A DNA stretch of 64,000 bases, from contig NZ_PJAU01000031.1 in NCBI RefSeq assembly GCF_002836255.1, forward strand, positions 310,001 through 374,000. Reading direction: 5' to 3'. The stretch is from Colwellia sp. 75C3 (GTDB taxonomy: Bacteria > Pseudomonadota > Gammaproteobacteria > Enterobacterales > Alteromonadaceae). The notes beneath the pieces were generated by a model that saw nothing but the letters and a program-made list of their open reading frames with translations, made no database searches and had not been told where the DNA came from. A program made the translations under genes and the position numbers. Positions 25,541 through 36,477 of the stretch are shown here, in pieces. Numbering within the stretch: position 1 is the stretch's first letter; each line of letters begins with the position of its first letter.

Positions 25541-26902
25541 CTAATTGTCTTTTAGGTGTTTAAAGTCGATCTCTTCAATGTTATGACCCGCTTGTGGATC
25601 TAGATACATTTCATTGTCAAATTGATCTTCACTCTTGGCAACTACAATACTCACCATACTATCACCGGTAACATTAACAGCGGTACGTGTCATATCTAGT
25701 AATCTATCAACACCAATAATAAGTGCAATACCTTCAACAGGTAAACCTACTTGCTCTAGTACCATTGCTAGCATAATTAAGCCAACACCAGGAACACCTG
25801 CGGTACCTATAGAGGCGAGGGTAGCGGTTAGAACAACGGTTAAGTAGTCGGCTAGCGTTAAATCTTGAGTAAATACCTGGGCTATAAATACAGTCGCAAC
25901 ACCTTGCATAATTGCTGTGCCATCCATATTAATAGTGGCACCTAGTGGTACAGTAAATGAAGCAATAGAGTTTTTAACACCCATTTTTTTCGTTGCTGTT
26001 TCTAGAGTGACAGGGATGGTGGCATTGGAGCTCGCTGTAGAGAAAGCAAAAATAGTAGCATCGCGCATTTTCTTTAAAAAGATTAATGGGTTTAAACCAG
26101 TAAGTAATTTTAAAATAACAGGGTAAGTAACTAACGCATGAATAATAAGAACAAAGAATACCACTAAGAAATATTCAATTAAATTACCGAAGGTAGTTAG
26201 TGAAACTGTGGTAAATAACGTTGCCAATAATGCAAATACGCCATAAGGAGCAATATTCATTAAAATAGTTACCAAACGCATGATAACTTCACTTAGGTCT
26301 TCGAAGAATGAAGCAATACGCTCACCAGCTTTCCCTGAAAGCGCAATAGCAATACCAAAGAGTAATGCAAAAACGATTACTTGTAGCATATTTCCTTGAG
26401 CGAATGATTCAAAAGGATTCGTTGGGAACATTTGAATAATGACTTGTGCTAAAGAAGGTGCCTCTCTACCAGAAAAACTACTGTTAGCGACCATGTTTAC
26501 CCCTTCACCAGGAGCAATAATCAAAGCAATAAATATGGCGAAGCTAATCGCGATGGCTGTAGTAGCAAGGTATAAAGCGACAGCTTTGCCACCGATACGG
26601 CCAAGCTTGCTAGTGTCTTTTAATGAACAGACTCCGCAAACTAGAGATACAAAAACTAAGGGTACAACCAACATACGTAAGCTGGCCATAAAAACTTGGC
26701 CTATGACTTCTAATATGCCATCTACAAAGAAGCCTTTTAAAGAAAGCTCAAATAAATAGAGGTTGATAACTTTGTCTGAGCCATTAGGCATCAGCCACTG
26801 AAAAAATGTACCTAATAAAATACCGGCAACCATACCGATAACAATACGGCTGGTTAAACTGGTTTTATTTGGCGTAGGGGACGTTGTTTTATCAATTGTC
26901 AT
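25541..26902 (-). CDS. Dicarboxylate/amino acid:cation symporter (DAACS family)
   Basis: 453 residues with eight or more hydrophobic segments. The serine-rich hairpin STASSNATIPVT, the cation/substrate motif INMDGTAIMQG, and ASIGTAGVPGVG are the signatures of the GltP/GltT/DctA family, which imports glutamate, aspartate or C4-dicarboxylates with Na+ or H+. Near the C-terminus, DRLLDMTRTAVNVTGDSM provides the substrate-side Asp, Arg/Thr and Asn. TRTAVNV resembles neutral amino-acid or glutamate transporters, and substrate choice is not certain. Monocistronic, starting ATG at 26902. Confidence 0.9.
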   Translation of the reverse strand: MTIDKTTSPTPNKTSLTSRIVIGMVAGILLGTFFQWLMPNGSDKVINLYLFELSLKGFFVDGILEVIGQVFMASLRMLVVPLVFVSLVCGVCSLKDTSKLGRIGGKAVALYLATTAIAISFAIFIALIIAPGEGVNMVANSSFSGREAPSLAQVIIQMFPTNPFESFAQGNMLQVIVFALLFGIAIALSGKAGERIASFFEDLSEVIMRLVTILMNIAPYGVFALLATLFTTVSLTTFGNLIEYFLVVFFVLIIHALVTYPVILKLLTGLNPLIFLKKMRDATIFAFSTASSNATIPVTLETATKKMGVKNSIASFTVPLGATINMDGTAIMQGVATVFIAQVFTQDLTLADYLTVVLTATLASIGTAGVPGVGLIMLAMVLEQVGLPVEGIALIIGVDRLLDMTRTAVNVTGDSMVSIVVAKSEDQFDNEMYLDPQAGHNIEEIDFKHLKDN

Positions 26903-27165
26903 AGGTCTATGTTACTTCAGCTAAGTGGTAAGTTAAGTTGTAATTATTATACATATATTACACATCCAAGTTCAGCGTTAAGGTTAGCAATAATTGCCTA
27001 GATTAAAAACTACTTTATTTTGAGTTTGTTAGAGTAGTTATAAGTAAAAACAGCTGAACTTGGTAAGTGTTTGTAATTTTTTTTTAATAAGCAGTACCTT
27101 TTTGTTATTTATCAGTTAATATGAGTTATTAAGTATATTTAAAAAATGAAATTTGGGATCCCTTT

Positions 27166-30100
27166 ATGCAGCTAATTCGACGTTTTAGTTTTACCATGTT
27201 ATTGATGTCTATGATGACACTTGTAGCATGTGGTGGTGGAGATGGTGGTGATCTAACCGGTGGTAATGATGGTGGAAGCCCAGAGGGTGTCACTTTAACA
27301 GTGATAAAATCCGATGGTGATTTATCAGCCGCAAATAATGTAACTGTTATTGCTACTGTACTTGATAATGGAAGTGCCGTAGTCAATAAAACGGTAACCT
27401 TTGCCTTAGCAGTTGAAGGCTCTGCCAAACTAGATCCTATAGCTGGTACTGCAACAACAGATGCCAATGGTCTTGCCAGTATCGATGTAAAAGTAACAGA
27501 CGTAAAAGGCTCTGTTAATGTTATCGCCAGCTACGATGGTGCGACTGATAATATTAGCTTTGATAGTGACGGAGACGGAGACGGAGACGGTTCAGTAGTA
27601 TCGGGTAATGTACTAACTATCTCAAGTTTTACTAATAATACTTCAATCTCCAATGCGACTCCTGCGATAGTAACAATTCATTTCGAAGAATCTGATGGCA
27701 CAGACTTAAATAATAAGGTGATTAGTTTTACCTCAACTTTAGGTGTGTTTGATCCTGCTACGGGAACAGCACTCACCAATAGCACAGGTGATGCAAGGAT
27801 TACACTTTCTGCAGGTACAGTTGAAGGTGCGGGTATTTTAACTGCTAGCTCGAATGACGGTGATGTGGTTACTCAAGGTTTCTTTTCTGAAGGTGATGGC
27901 TCTGAGCTGGGTGGTGATACCTTAACTATCACTAGTTTTACTAATAGTACATCTATTTCTAATGCAAACCCAGCAACTATCAGTATTCATTTTGAACAAG
28001 CTGATGGCACTGATTTATCAAATGAAGTGATCACCTTTACCTCCACGTTAGGTGTGCTTGATCCTAAGACAGGTACAGTACTTACTAACAGTACAGGTGA
28101 TGCAACGATTACACTCTCTGCTGGTACAGTCGAAGGTGCAGGTGTTTTGACTGCTAGTTCGAATGCTGGAGATGTGGTTACTCAAGGCTTCTTTACTGAA
28201 GGTGATGGTTCTGAGCTGGGTGGTGATACTTTAACTATTACTAGTTTTACCAACAGTACGTCTATTTCTAATGCAAACCCAGCAACTATCAGTATTCATT
28301 TTGAACAAGCGGATGGCACTGATTTAGCAAATGAAGTGGTGACCTTTACCTCCACGTTAGGTGTTCTTGATCCTATTATAGGCACAGTACTTACTAATAG
28401 TACTGGTGATGCAACGATCACACTCTCTGCAGGTACCGTCGAAGGTGCAGGTGTTTTAACTGCTAGATCAAATGCGGGTGATGTGGTTACTCAAGGTTTC
28501 TTTACACTAGGTGATAGTGTTGGCACAGGCGTTAATATTAGTTTGGTGTTAACTGATACTAATGGTGATGTGGTTGAGCAAATAAGTAGTATATCTTCTG
28601 GTAAAATTACAGCAACAGTTACAGGGGTAAATAAAGCTGTAATTGTTACTTTTAACACCGACATCGGTAGTATTCCTATTTCAACAGCAATCGCTACAAC
28701 AGGAAGTGGTTATATTGCCGTAGTTGATCTTTTAGCTGGTAATTCTCTTGGTGCAGGTACTGTGACTGCAGAATTAGCAACAGGTGAATCAGAGGATTTA
28801 GTTTTCTCAATTGGAGCTTCATCGTTAGGTATAGGCTCTGCTCTTGTTGCGGGTGTACCTAATGGCATGATAGATGTTCCCGCTACCTCAATATCAGCAG
28901 GTGCTACAGCAGGTTTATCTGTTAGCATTTGGGATATATCAACAACCCCAGCTACTTTATTTACTACTGAAACAGTGGAAGTTACCTTCTCATCAGGTTG
29001 TAGTGGCCTATCGACACCTACCGCAATTATTGACTCCCCAGTAGCAACCATCGCAGGTGTTGCTCAAAGTACTTATTTATCACAAGGTTGTGAAGGAGAT
29101 GATCTTGTTACTGCAACAGCAAATGCAGGAGGAACGGTTTTATCTGCTACAGGGACAGTAACAATCAACTCAGCAGACTCTGGTAGCATTGAATTTGTTT
29201 CGGCAACACCCGAACTTATTAGCTTAAAAGGTGTTGGTGGTACTGAAAGTTCGACAGTAGTATTTAGAGTGAGAGATACCAATGGCAATGTTGTAGCTAA
29301 TGAGACTGTTAACTTTTCATTGAATACTGAAGTTGGCGGCATTGTTTTGAGTCCGTCATCAGCAGAAACTGATAGTAATGGTTTGGTTCAAACCGTAGTT
29401 AATTCAGGCACAGTGCATGCTAGTGTTCGAGTTAGAGCTGAGTTTGAATTCCCTGTAGGTACAGCAATATTCACACAATCTAATCTTCTAGTTATTTCAA
29501 CGGGCATCCCAGACCAAGATAGTTTTAGTTTGTCTGCCGATGTATTTAATCCAGAAGCTTGGAATGTAGATGGTACAGAAGTCACCATAACGGCAAGGTT
29601 AGCAGATGCATTTAATAACCCTGCGCCTGATGGTACGGCTGTTGCCTTTACTACTGAAGGTGGGGCAATAGAAGATTCTTGTGTTACCACTAAAGGAGTA
29701 TGTTCTGTTATTTGGACTAGTCAAAATGTTCGACCAGAAGGGCAAGAATTAGGCGAAGTTAATGATGGCCCTACATTGATTAAAAGTGTTGCTGATATCA
29801 GTAAAGGTTTTGATTTTAGAGATAAAGAAATTACCTTTTCGATAACAACGACGGATGGAGTTGATAATAATATTTCGTTAAGTACAAATTTCGAATCTAA
29901 AGCTGATTTACTCGCTTCAATCAATGCTTTACTTGTTAATTCAGGTGTTAAAGCCGTATCTGGTTTTGAAAATGTGTTTGAATTGATCTCAACTGATGGT
30001 TTAGATATCACTATTGCAGATACCTCTATTGGATCAGTTACTACGCTGGATGTTTTAGGTATAGCTAACGGTACTACTTATTATAATGATGCTACTCAAG

Positions 30101-31551
30101 TTTTAGGATTAAATCGTATTAATAGTATTCGTGATGGTAAGGACTTTTCTTTGGGAAATGATATCGAGTTTACTGTCACAACCGATGAAGGGACGGTTGC
30201 CGTCCCAGAAGTTATGGTCGATACGGTAACCTTAGACGAAAATTACAGTACTACGTCAGCTATCGTCTCAGCTGTTAATGCAGCTTTAATAAATACTTCT
30301 GTCGTTGCGTCTGAGTTTTCTGAAAATGGTAAAAGTTATCTTAAGCTAACAACACCTACAGACATCGGTATTTTACTCGCTGATCAAGGTGCCAGTAGTA
30401 CAACGTCTGCTGAATTAGGTATTAGTGATGGTGAGGCTACTTTTTTTGTAGGAACCAGTGTACTGAAAATTATCTATGCAGGTAAAGATTTTAGTAGTAA
30501 CGATATTGAATTCACCGTTGAAACTAGTGCTGGTACGGATACTGTGACTTTAAGTACAATTTTCGATAGTCCCAGCGCTATTGTGGACAAAGTTAATTTG
30601 GATCTTATAAATTCATCTGTAGTTGCTTCAGAGTTTATCTATGCAGGAAATAGTTATTTATTGCTTGAATCACCGACTCGTCTCGATATGAAAATAACTA
30701 ATGGGGCAGGAAGCAGCTCGACAGTCGCTGAATTGGGACTTGCTGATGGTACAACGTTTGCTTCTAGAATTAATAGTGCTTCACCACAAACTTCCAACTT
30801 TATGGCGCAAAAATATGGTGGCAGAGCGACTATTTCAGCAACGGCTATTGGTGAAGAATCATTCCCAGACTTTAATGGTAATGGTCTTTATGACAATAGT
30901 GAGAAAGATGCATTTTTAGGAAATAATGGCAATGCAGGACTTGATGTTAATGGTACTCCTTATGATTTAACCGAATCTTTTGTTGATTATAATGAAGATG
31001 GTATTTATAACCCTGATCCTTCCGCTGCTGATGGTGAAAGAGCCGGTGGTGAAGTAGGTGGTCAACAAGAGAAATTCGATGACTTTAACTCAAGTAGCGA
31101 TTTTGATTTAGAAGATAACCAATACAACGGGTCATTATGTGGTGATGCAGATAATTGCTCTACTAAAAAGTCAATTAATGTTAGAGGCTCTTTAGTATTG
31201 GTAATGTCTGGAAGTAATCCAAGGTTTGTTACTAATTATCCTACCGATGGTGCAAGTATTAACATAGTTCAAGATGGTACTGCTGCAGCGTCAGTCACTA
31301 TTGCTGATTTCCATAATCAACCTATGCCTGCAGGAACAATAGTTAGTTTTGATGCTGCTGTTGGATCTGTCAAGGGGATAAGTTCATACACATGGCCTAG
31401 TACAAGCTTTAATGGTGGTAGTAGTTTTTCTGTAACAGTTGAAGGTGTTAAAGACAAAAATATCAGTGGACCACTTGTGGTTACTGTAACAACGCCTTTA
31501 GGTGTAGCTACCTCGTATACGGTTGCTATCATTAGTATAACAACCAGTTAA
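27166..31551 (+). CDS. Large Ig-like (Big-1) repeat lipoprotein
   Basis: 1461 residues. The signal peptide ends VACGGG (lipobox Cys22), followed by a Gly/Asp linker. Big-1-like (bacterial Ig/invasin) domains fill residues about 40-860, among them three near-identical tandem units of 102-103 residues coded by 27604-28527. From about residue 880 to 1200 three different repeats of roughly 100 residues occur, each starting KDFS/FDFRDxEI and containing a VxTxxGTDTVTLS pattern. They resemble flagellin hook IN modules and interrupt a Big-1-like domain. DFNGNGLYDNSEKDAF then gives an EF-hand-like acidic loop, and a last Ig-like domain ends the protein. Probably an outer-membrane-anchored surface protein; the ligand is unknown. 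Start ATG at 27166. Confidence 0.85.
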   Translation: MQLIRRFSFTMLLMSMMTLVACGGGDGGDLTGGNDGGSPEGVTLTVIKSDGDLSAANNVTVIATVLDNGSAVVNKTVTFALAVEGSAKLDPIAGTATTDANGLASIDVKVTDVKGSVNVIASYDGATDNISFDSDGDGDGDGSVVSGNVLTISSFTNNTSISNATPAIVTIHFEESDGTDLNNKVISFTSTLGVFDPATGTALTNSTGDARITLSAGTVEGAGILTASSNDGDVVTQGFFSEGDGSELGGDTLTITSFTNSTSISNANPATISIHFEQADGTDLSNEVITFTSTLGVLDPKTGTVLTNSTGDATITLSAGTVEGAGVLTASSNAGDVVTQGFFTEGDGSELGGDTLTITSFTNSTSISNANPATISIHFEQADGTDLANEVVTFTSTLGVLDPIIGTVLTNSTGDATITLSAGTVEGAGVLTARSNAGDVVTQGFFTLGDSVGTGVNISLVLTDTNGDVVEQISSISSGKITATVTGVNKAVIVTFNTDIGSIPISTAIATTGSGYIAVVDLLAGNSLGAGTVTAELATGESEDLVFSIGASSLGIGSALVAGVPNGMIDVPATSISAGATAGLSVSIWDISTTPATLFTTETVEVTFSSGCSGLSTPTAIIDSPVATIAGVAQSTYLSQGCEGDDLVTATANAGGTVLSATGTVTINSADSGSIEFVSATPELISLKGVGGTESSTVVFRVRDTNGNVVANETVNFSLNTEVGGIVLSPSSAETDSNGLVQTVVNSGTVHASVRVRAEFEFPVGTAIFTQSNLLVISTGIPDQDSFSLSADVFNPEAWNVDGTEVTITARLADAFNNPAPDGTAVAFTTEGGAIEDSCVTTKGVCSVIWTSQNVRPEGQELGEVNDGPTLIKSVADISKGFDFRDKEITFSITTTDGVDNNISLSTNFESKADLLASINALLVNSGVKAVSGFENVFELISTDGLDITIADTSIGSVTTLDVLGIANGTTYYNDATQVLGLNRINSIRDGKDFSLGNDIEFTVTTDEGTVAVPEVMVDTVTLDENYSTTSAIVSAVNAALINTSVVASEFSENGKSYLKLTTPTDIGILLADQGASSTTSAELGISDGEATFFVGTSVLKIIYAGKDFSSNDIEFTVETSAGTDTVTLSTIFDSPSAIVDKVNLDLINSSVVASEFIYAGNSYLLLESPTRLDMKITNGAGSSSTVAELGLADGTTFASRINSASPQTSNFMAQKYGGRATISATAIGEESFPDFNGNGLYDNSEKDAFLGNNGNAGLDVNGTPYDLTESFVDYNEDGIYNPDPSAADGERAGGEVGGQQEKFDDFNSSSDFDLEDNQYNGSLCGDADNCSTKKSINVRGSLVLVMSGSNPRFVTNYPTDGASINIVQDGTAAASVTIADFHNQPMPAGTIVSFDAAVGSVKGISSYTWPSTSFNGGSSFSVTVEGVKDKNISGPLVVTVTTPLGVATSYTVAIISITTS
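27604..28527 (+). repeat. Three tandem 306-309 bp coding repeats
   Basis: Units begin near 27604, 27910 and 28219 and each encodes one Ig-like domain (LTITSFTNSTSIS...GDVVTQGFF). The second and third copies are close to identical in DNA and the first is more diverged. This implies recent duplication and possible expansion or contraction by recombination. Confidence 0.85.
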
Positions 31552-31568
31552 TCTTTACTATTAAATGC

Positions 31569-31597
31569 AAAAAAAAGGCTCCTTAGGAGCCTTTTTT
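31569..31597. terminator. Bidirectional terminator
   Basis: A run, GGCTCC, TTA-centred loop, GGAGCC and a T run between the Ig-repeat gene and the convergent arginase-family gene. Confidence 0.88.
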
Positions 31598-31671
31598 ATA
31601 TCTGATAATTTCTGAACTAAATAAGTATCTATACAGGATGATTAATAATAATCAAGTAACTAAAGATTAAA

Positions 31672-32778
31672 CTACTTGGCCATTTCTTTAAGTAAAAACG
31701 CTGAAATATCAGCCCCTACTTTTAAGGTCTTTTCTTGTCCTGCGACACCTTGACCACAACTATCAGTAAAAGGGGCTATCTCCATCATGTCAGCACCCGT
31801 AATTGGGTACTTAGCCGCTAAGGCACGTAATATGTCCATGGCATCATCGGGCATTAATCCATCCGGCTCAGGAGTACCTGTAGCACAGGCAAAACTATCA
31901 TCAATAGCGTCTATATCAAAACTGACATAAAGTTCATCAATATTTCCACCTTCTAATTGGCTAAGAATGTTATCTACTGTTTGACTGATACCATGGGCTT
32001 TAATATCTTTTGCCCAATGTTGTCTAACACCAAAGGTATCCTCCCAATGACTTTGTGGTCTACCGCTAGAGCGAATGCCTACTTGAATTAGGTGATGCTT
32101 TTCATGTAGGTCATCTAAAATGTGGGTACACCAAGAGCCAAAACATAAATCAATACCCAAGCGTTCTACTAATAAATCGGTATGTGCATCAAAATGTATT
32201 ATTGCCGCGCGTTTACCTTGTTGCTTTTTAGCTTGTAAGTAGGCTTTAGTTAACGGGTAACTGACACTATGATCGCCACCAATGCCAAAAATACCTTTTT
32301 CAGGGAATTCAGCGTAGAAGTCATGTAAAACGTCTTCAGTAATACTTAATGGACTAATAGGATAATCACTATGTTCATCTTGGTATAAAGCTTTTTTACA
32401 GTTAGCTATCGTCGCTTCATTTAAATATTTATCAGATAATAAGTGTGGGATAACACGTACATCACCTAAATCAAAAGCGGTTAACTCCGGATACTGCTCT
32501 AATAAAGTCGCGCGTAAAAATAATGGTCCCCAATTCGCGCCACGTAAAATTCCACCGCCACAATCTGACGCTATACCTAAAATAACCGCTTTAGATGCCT
32601 CTGGTAGTTGATTTAATGATGTTTTCCATAAATCTTCAACTCCGATGGCTTGTCCGAAAATTGTTTTATGTAATTGCTCCTTACGCTCTTTAGCGGTATT
32701 TACAGTAAATACGCCATTGCCAGGAGGACACAGGCAATTGCTGAGTTTGTTATAAAATGTTGATGTTATTGGTGTCAT
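31672..32778 (-). CDS. Arginase/agmatinase/formimidoglutamase-family ureohydrolase
   Basis: 368 residues. The manganese motifs are all present in order: GIGGDHSVSYP, IIHFDAHTDLL, and SFDIDAIDDSFACATGTPEPDGL. The family hydrolyses guanidino or formimino groups (arginine, agmatine, formiminoglutamate and others). An N-terminal extension of about 60 residues precedes the core, and ASDCGGGILRGANWGP is unlike standard arginases, pointing to the less studied subgroup common in marine bacteria. There are no neighbouring urea, polyamine or histidine genes, so the substrate is open. Start ATG at 32778 behind GAGAG. Confidence 0.85.
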   Translation of the reverse strand: MTPITSTFYNKLSNCLCPPGNGVFTVNTAKERKEQLHKTIFGQAIGVEDLWKTSLNQLPEASKAVILGIASDCGGGILRGANWGPLFLRATLLEQYPELTAFDLGDVRVIPHLLSDKYLNEATIANCKKALYQDEHSDYPISPLSITEDVLHDFYAEFPEKGIFGIGGDHSVSYPLTKAYLQAKKQQGKRAAIIHFDAHTDLLVERLGIDLCFGSWCTHILDDLHEKHHLIQVGIRSSGRPQSHWEDTFGVRQHWAKDIKAHGISQTVDNILSQLEGGNIDELYVSFDIDAIDDSFACATGTPEPDGLMPDDAMDILRALAAKYPITGADMMEIAPFTDSCGQGVAGQEKTLKVGADISAFLLKEMAK

Positions 32779-33193
32779 TTGAGCTCTCTATTAGATTATT
32801 TATAGGGGTGATCGATTGAGGAATGTGAGCCCCATACTTTCATTATTTAAAGTTTTTTAACATTATGCTCTTATGTTTTATCGTAAAGTCGATTATGATT
32901 GCCGCTAAATGTAGGCAAAATGTGACTAAGCGCACAGTGATATCAATTATGCCTATTATAGCTAAAACCAGTAACAGGGTGAATAGCATTCACTGAGAAG
33001 TAAAATTATTACTTGTCAGTTTGCATATTTATAGATATACCTATAAATAGTTATGCAAAAAATAATTTTAAATAAAATATTTTTTTTATCGCTAGCAAGG
33101 TCATAACAAGTACGCTCGCACTTTGTTGACTAAATTAGCGTTTGAATAAAAAGACAAAAATAATTTGTCTTTATCGAAGGATTATAAATTTTT
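32779..33193. other. Divergent arginase-family/topA intergenic region
   Basis: 415 bp, very AT-rich, no credible reading frame. GACAAA-N5-TTTGTC (about 33153-33169), inside AAAAAGACAAAAA..., forms a small inverted repeat just before topA. TTTGCA and TATAAA spaced 16 bp (near 33016-33043) could be a promoter, and supercoiling control of topA would be expected here. Nothing else stands out. Confidence 0.45.
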
Positions 33194-35911
33194 ATGGCAA
33201 AATCACTAGTTATTGTCGAGTCGCCAGCCAAAGCGAAAACAATTAATAAATATCTAGGTAATGACTTTATTGTAAAGTCGAGTGTTGGTCACGTACGTGA
33301 TCTTCCCCATAGTAGCACCGGTAAAAAAGTTGCGGCTAAGTCTCCGGCTGAAGTACGTAAAATGGAACCGGCAGCAAAAGCTAAATACAAAGCCAAGCGT
33401 GATAAACAAGCGTTGGTTAATCGTATGGGCATTGACCCCGATAAAAATTGGGCAGCCAATTATCAAATACTACCAGGTAAAGAAAAAGTTGTTGCAGAAC
33501 TTCAAAAGTTAGCAGAGAAAGCCGACATCATCTATCTCGCAACCGATTTGGATCGCGAGGGAGAAGCGATTGCCTGGCATTTAAAAGAAATTATTGGTGG
33601 AGACGATGAAAAATTCCGTCGTGTAGTTTTTAATGAAATAACTGAAACGTCAATTCAACAAGCGTTCTCTACGCCAGGTGAATTAAGTATGCCGGGTGTT
33701 AATGCTCAGCAAGCAAGACGTTTTCTCGATCGTGTCGTTGGCTTTATGGTCAGCCCATTATTGTGGAAAAAAGTAGCCCGTGGTTTATCTGCAGGACGTG
33801 TTCAATCTGTTGCAGTAAAATTAGTTGTTGAAAAAGAGCGTGAAATCAAAGCATTTGACCCAAAAGAGTTTTGGGAAATTGCTGCGGATACTCACGCATC
33901 AACAGGTGAAGTACTCGCGCTTGATGTTACCCATGAAAATGGAAAACCATTTAAGCCGACTAATGAAAAACAGACGAATGCGGCTTTAGCGATTTTGAAA
34001 CCAGCAGATTATGCTGTGAGTAAACGTGAAGATAAGCCATCAAAAAGTACACCGTCTGCACCGTTCATTACCTCTACATTACAGCAAGCAGCTAGTACTA
34101 AATTAGGCTACGGCGTTAAACGTACTATGGGCTTAGCTCAGCGTTTGTATGAAGCGGGTCATATAACTTATATGCGTACTGATTCAACCAATCTAAGTAA
34201 AGATGCGGTAGAAATGTGTCGCAATTACATTGCTGATAGCTTTGGCGAAAACTATTTACCTGAAAATGCAAAAGTTTATGGCTCTAAAGCCGGTGCTCAA
34301 GAGGCGCATGAGGCAATACGCCCATCAAACGTTAAACTTGAAGCGGCATTTCTTGAGGGTATTGAACCCGATGCTAAGAGACTTTATGAACTAATTTGGC
34401 GTCAGTTTGTTGCCTGTCAAATGACCGCTGCTCGTTATACAGTCAGCACATTAACTATTAGTGCTGCTAGCTTTGATTTAAAAGCTAAAGGCCGAGTGAT
34501 GCAGTTTGATGGTTGGACAATTGTTCATCCACAGCTGAGTAAAGGCGATGATACACATTTACCTGACTTGCAAGTTGGCGAAGTATTAACGTTAGATAAT
34601 ATTGAACCCACCCAGCACTTTACTAAGCCGCCAGCACGTTTCGGTGAAGCATCATTGGTAAAAGAGTTAGAAAAACGCTCTATCGGTAGACCTTCAACGT
34701 ATGCGTCAATTATTTCAACGATTCAAGATCGCGGTTATGTTCGGTTAGACAAAAAACGTTTTTACGCTGAAAAAATGGGTGAAATTGTTACTAACAGTTT
34801 ATCTGGTAGCTTTGAAAAATTAATGAGCTATGAATTCACCTCGAATATGGAACAAGAGCTTGATGAAATAGCAGGTGGTACTGCTGATTGGAAAGGTGTC
34901 TTAGATGAGTTTTATAAAAACTTTACCAAACAATTATCAAAAGCTGACCAACCATCTGAAGATGGTGGTATGCAAACCAATGAACCGGTATTAACTGATA
35001 TAGATTGTCCTACCTGTAATCGTAAAATGGGCATTCGAACGGCTCAAACTGGTGTGTTCTTAGGTTGCTCTGGTTATGCGCTACCACCAAAAGAACGTTG
35101 TACAAAAACGATGAACTTAACGGCGGGTGAAGAAGCTGAAAGTGTTTTAGCTGAAGATGCTGAAACTGAAGCGCTTATGGCTATGCGTCGTTGTGATAAA
35201 TGTGGCACCGCAATGGACAGCTACCTTATTGACGAAACGCGAAAATTACATGTCTGTGGTAATAACCCCGTATGTGATGGCATTGAAGTTGAAAAGGGCG
35301 AGTTTAAAATTAAAGGTTATGATGGACCTATTTTAGATTGTGACCGTTGTGAAGAGCCAATGGAATTGAAGTCTGGCCGTTTTGGCAAGTATTTTGATTG
35401 TACTAATGAAGAATGTAAAAATACCCGTAAGTTATTAGCGAGTGGTGAAGCCGCGCCGCCAAAAGAAGACCCTGTGCAACTGCCTGAACTTGAGTGTGAA
35501 AAATCTGAAGCACACTTTGTTCTACGTGATGGCGCAGCGGGTATCTTTTTAGCGGCACACACTTTTCCACGTTCTCGTGAAACACGAGCACCTAAGGTTG
35601 CTGAGCTACAACGTTTTAGAGACCGTATATCAGAAAAATTCTATTACTTAGCTGATGCACCAGCAAAAGATAACGAAGGGAATTTGTCGGTAGTACGTTA
35701 CAGCCGTAAAACGAAAGAGCAGTACGTAATGACAGAGATTGCTACTGAGGAAGGTAAGCCTAAAGCAACTGGTTGGACTGCTAAATATATTGAGGGCAAG
35801 TGGGTAGAAGATATCCCTAAGCCGAAAAAGAAAGCAGCTAAAAAACCAGCGGTAAAGAAAACAGCAACAAAGAAAAAACCAAAAAAGACAGATGATAAGT
35901 CTGCTGAATAA
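33194..35911 (+). CDS. topA: DNA topoisomerase I (type IA, omega protein)
   Basis: 905 residues, slightly longer than E. coli (865). The Toprim domain starts at [19 protein letters not shown] and holds the acidic [13 protein letters not shown] motif. The catalytic Tyr is Y326 in [11 protein letters not shown]-terminal zinc modules follow ([25 protein letters not shown]...CTNEECKNT), and a lysine-rich tail of about 40 residues ([11 protein letters not shown]) ends the protein. It relaxes negative supercoils by single-strand passage. The topA-cysB neighbourhood is conserved in Gammaproteobacteria; here two minus-strand genes lie between. AGGA at 33178-33181 is rather far (about 12 bp) from the ATG. 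Confidence 0.97.
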   Translation: MAKSLVIVESPAKAKTINKYLGNDFIVKSSVGHVRDLPHSSTGKKVAAKSPAEVRKMEPAAKAKYKAKRDKQALVNRMGIDPDKNWAANYQILPGKEKVVAELQKLAEKADIIYLATDLDREGEAIAWHLKEIIGGDDEKFRRVVFNEITETSIQQAFSTPGELSMPGVNAQQARRFLDRVVGFMVSPLLWKKVARGLSAGRVQSVAVKLVVEKEREIKAFDPKEFWEIAADTHASTGEVLALDVTHENGKPFKPTNEKQTNAALAILKPADYAVSKREDKPSKSTPSAPFITSTLQQAASTKLGYGVKRTMGLAQRLYEAGHITYMRTDSTNLSKDAVEMCRNYIADSFGENYLPENAKVYGSKAGAQEAHEAIRPSNVKLEAAFLEGIEPDAKRLYELIWRQFVACQMTAARYTVSTLTISAASFDLKAKGRVMQFDGWTIVHPQLSKGDDTHLPDLQVGEVLTLDNIEPTQHFTKPPARFGEASLVKELEKRSIGRPSTYASIISTIQDRGYVRLDKKRFYAEKMGEIVTNSLSGSFEKLMSYEFTSNMEQELDEIAGGTADWKGVLDEFYKNFTKQLSKADQPSEDGGMQTNEPVLTDIDCPTCNRKMGIRTAQTGVFLGCSGYALPPKERCTKTMNLTAGEEAESVLAEDAETEALMAMRRCDKCGTAMDSYLIDETRKLHVCGNNPVCDGIEVEKGEFKIKGYDGPILDCDRCEEPMELKSGRFGKYFDCTNEECKNTRKLLASGEAAPPKEDPVQLPELECEKSEAHFVLRDGAAGIFLAAHTFPRSRETRAPKVAELQRFRDRISEKFYYLADAPAKDNEGNLSVVRYSRKTKEQYVMTEIATEEGKPKATGWTAKYIEGKWVEDIPKPKKKAAKKPAVKKTATKKKPKKTDDKSAE

Positions 35912-35926
35912 GCTAACTCAGCGCTG

Positions 35927-35959
35927 AAAAAAATAGGTACCGTTGGTACCTATTTTTTT
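35927..35959. terminator. Bidirectional terminator after topA
   Basis: A run, TAGGTACC, GTT loop, GGTACCTA and a T run between topA and the convergent small gene. Confidence 0.9.
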
Positions 35960-35985
35960 GTGCTCAATAAACTGCACAGATAAGG

Positions 35986-36444
35986 CTAATCTATTCCCTC
36001 TAACTCATCTAATACTTTTCGTGCTTGTGCTAATGTACAATCCGTTTGTGCCATCAATGCAGCGATAGTCAGAGGATTAAGGCGACTTGCTAGTGTTACT
36101 AGACTTTCATGACTTAAGTGTTGGTATTCTTTCTTAAGGCGTTTTGACAGCCATAGCCAGCTGACTTCATTATCATTTTCTATAAACGTTACTATGGATT
36201 GTAATTGTTTTGGTGTTGCTTGCAATTGCCAATTTCTAGAGCGGCCTATACGACTCAGCTGGCAGCCTTGTTGCCTAATATACAGCTTTAGAGCGTAAGA
36301 TTTCATTGTTCGGCGTAAAAATGAGGGGAGGTTAATCGAGTTAATTATTTCCACAGCATTAATCGTTTTGAATGGTTTAGGTAAGTTTGGGATGATTCGA
36401 TATATATCCAAGACACATGAAGTTGTGTATATCAGCTGAAACAA
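35986..36444 (-). CDS. Small basic protein, possibly RRF_GI-type (ribosome recycling factor-like) family
   Basis: Up to 152 residues from a TTG at 36444. A GTG inside (about residue 31, giving MEIINSINLPSFLRR) is a likely alternative because INLPSFLRR begins the recognisable part. The core CQLSRIGRSRNWQL, followed by a helix and WLWLSKRLKKEY, recalls a small gammaproteobacterial family named ribosome recycling factor-like in databases; I recall this only loosely. It has no signal peptide or metal motif. It follows the membrane-protein gene at 36478 by 33 bp on the same strand, so they probably share a transcript. The function is unknown. Confidence 0.55.
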   Translation of the reverse strand: MFQLIYTTSCVLDIYRIIPNLPKPFKTINAVEIINSINLPSFLRRTMKSYALKLYIRQQGCQLSRIGRSRNWQLQATPKQLQSIVTFIENDNEVSWLWLSKRLKKEYQHLSHESLVTLASRLNPLTIAALMAQTDCTLAQARKVLDELEGID

Positions 36445-36477
36445 ACATCTTCATGTGATTTGAGGGCAAGTAATAAA

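Noticed and set aside
27604-28527. Regularly spaced repeats that might suggest a CRISPR array
   Set aside because: Units are about 306 bp, in frame, and encode Ig-like domains; there are no short repeats separated by unique spacers.
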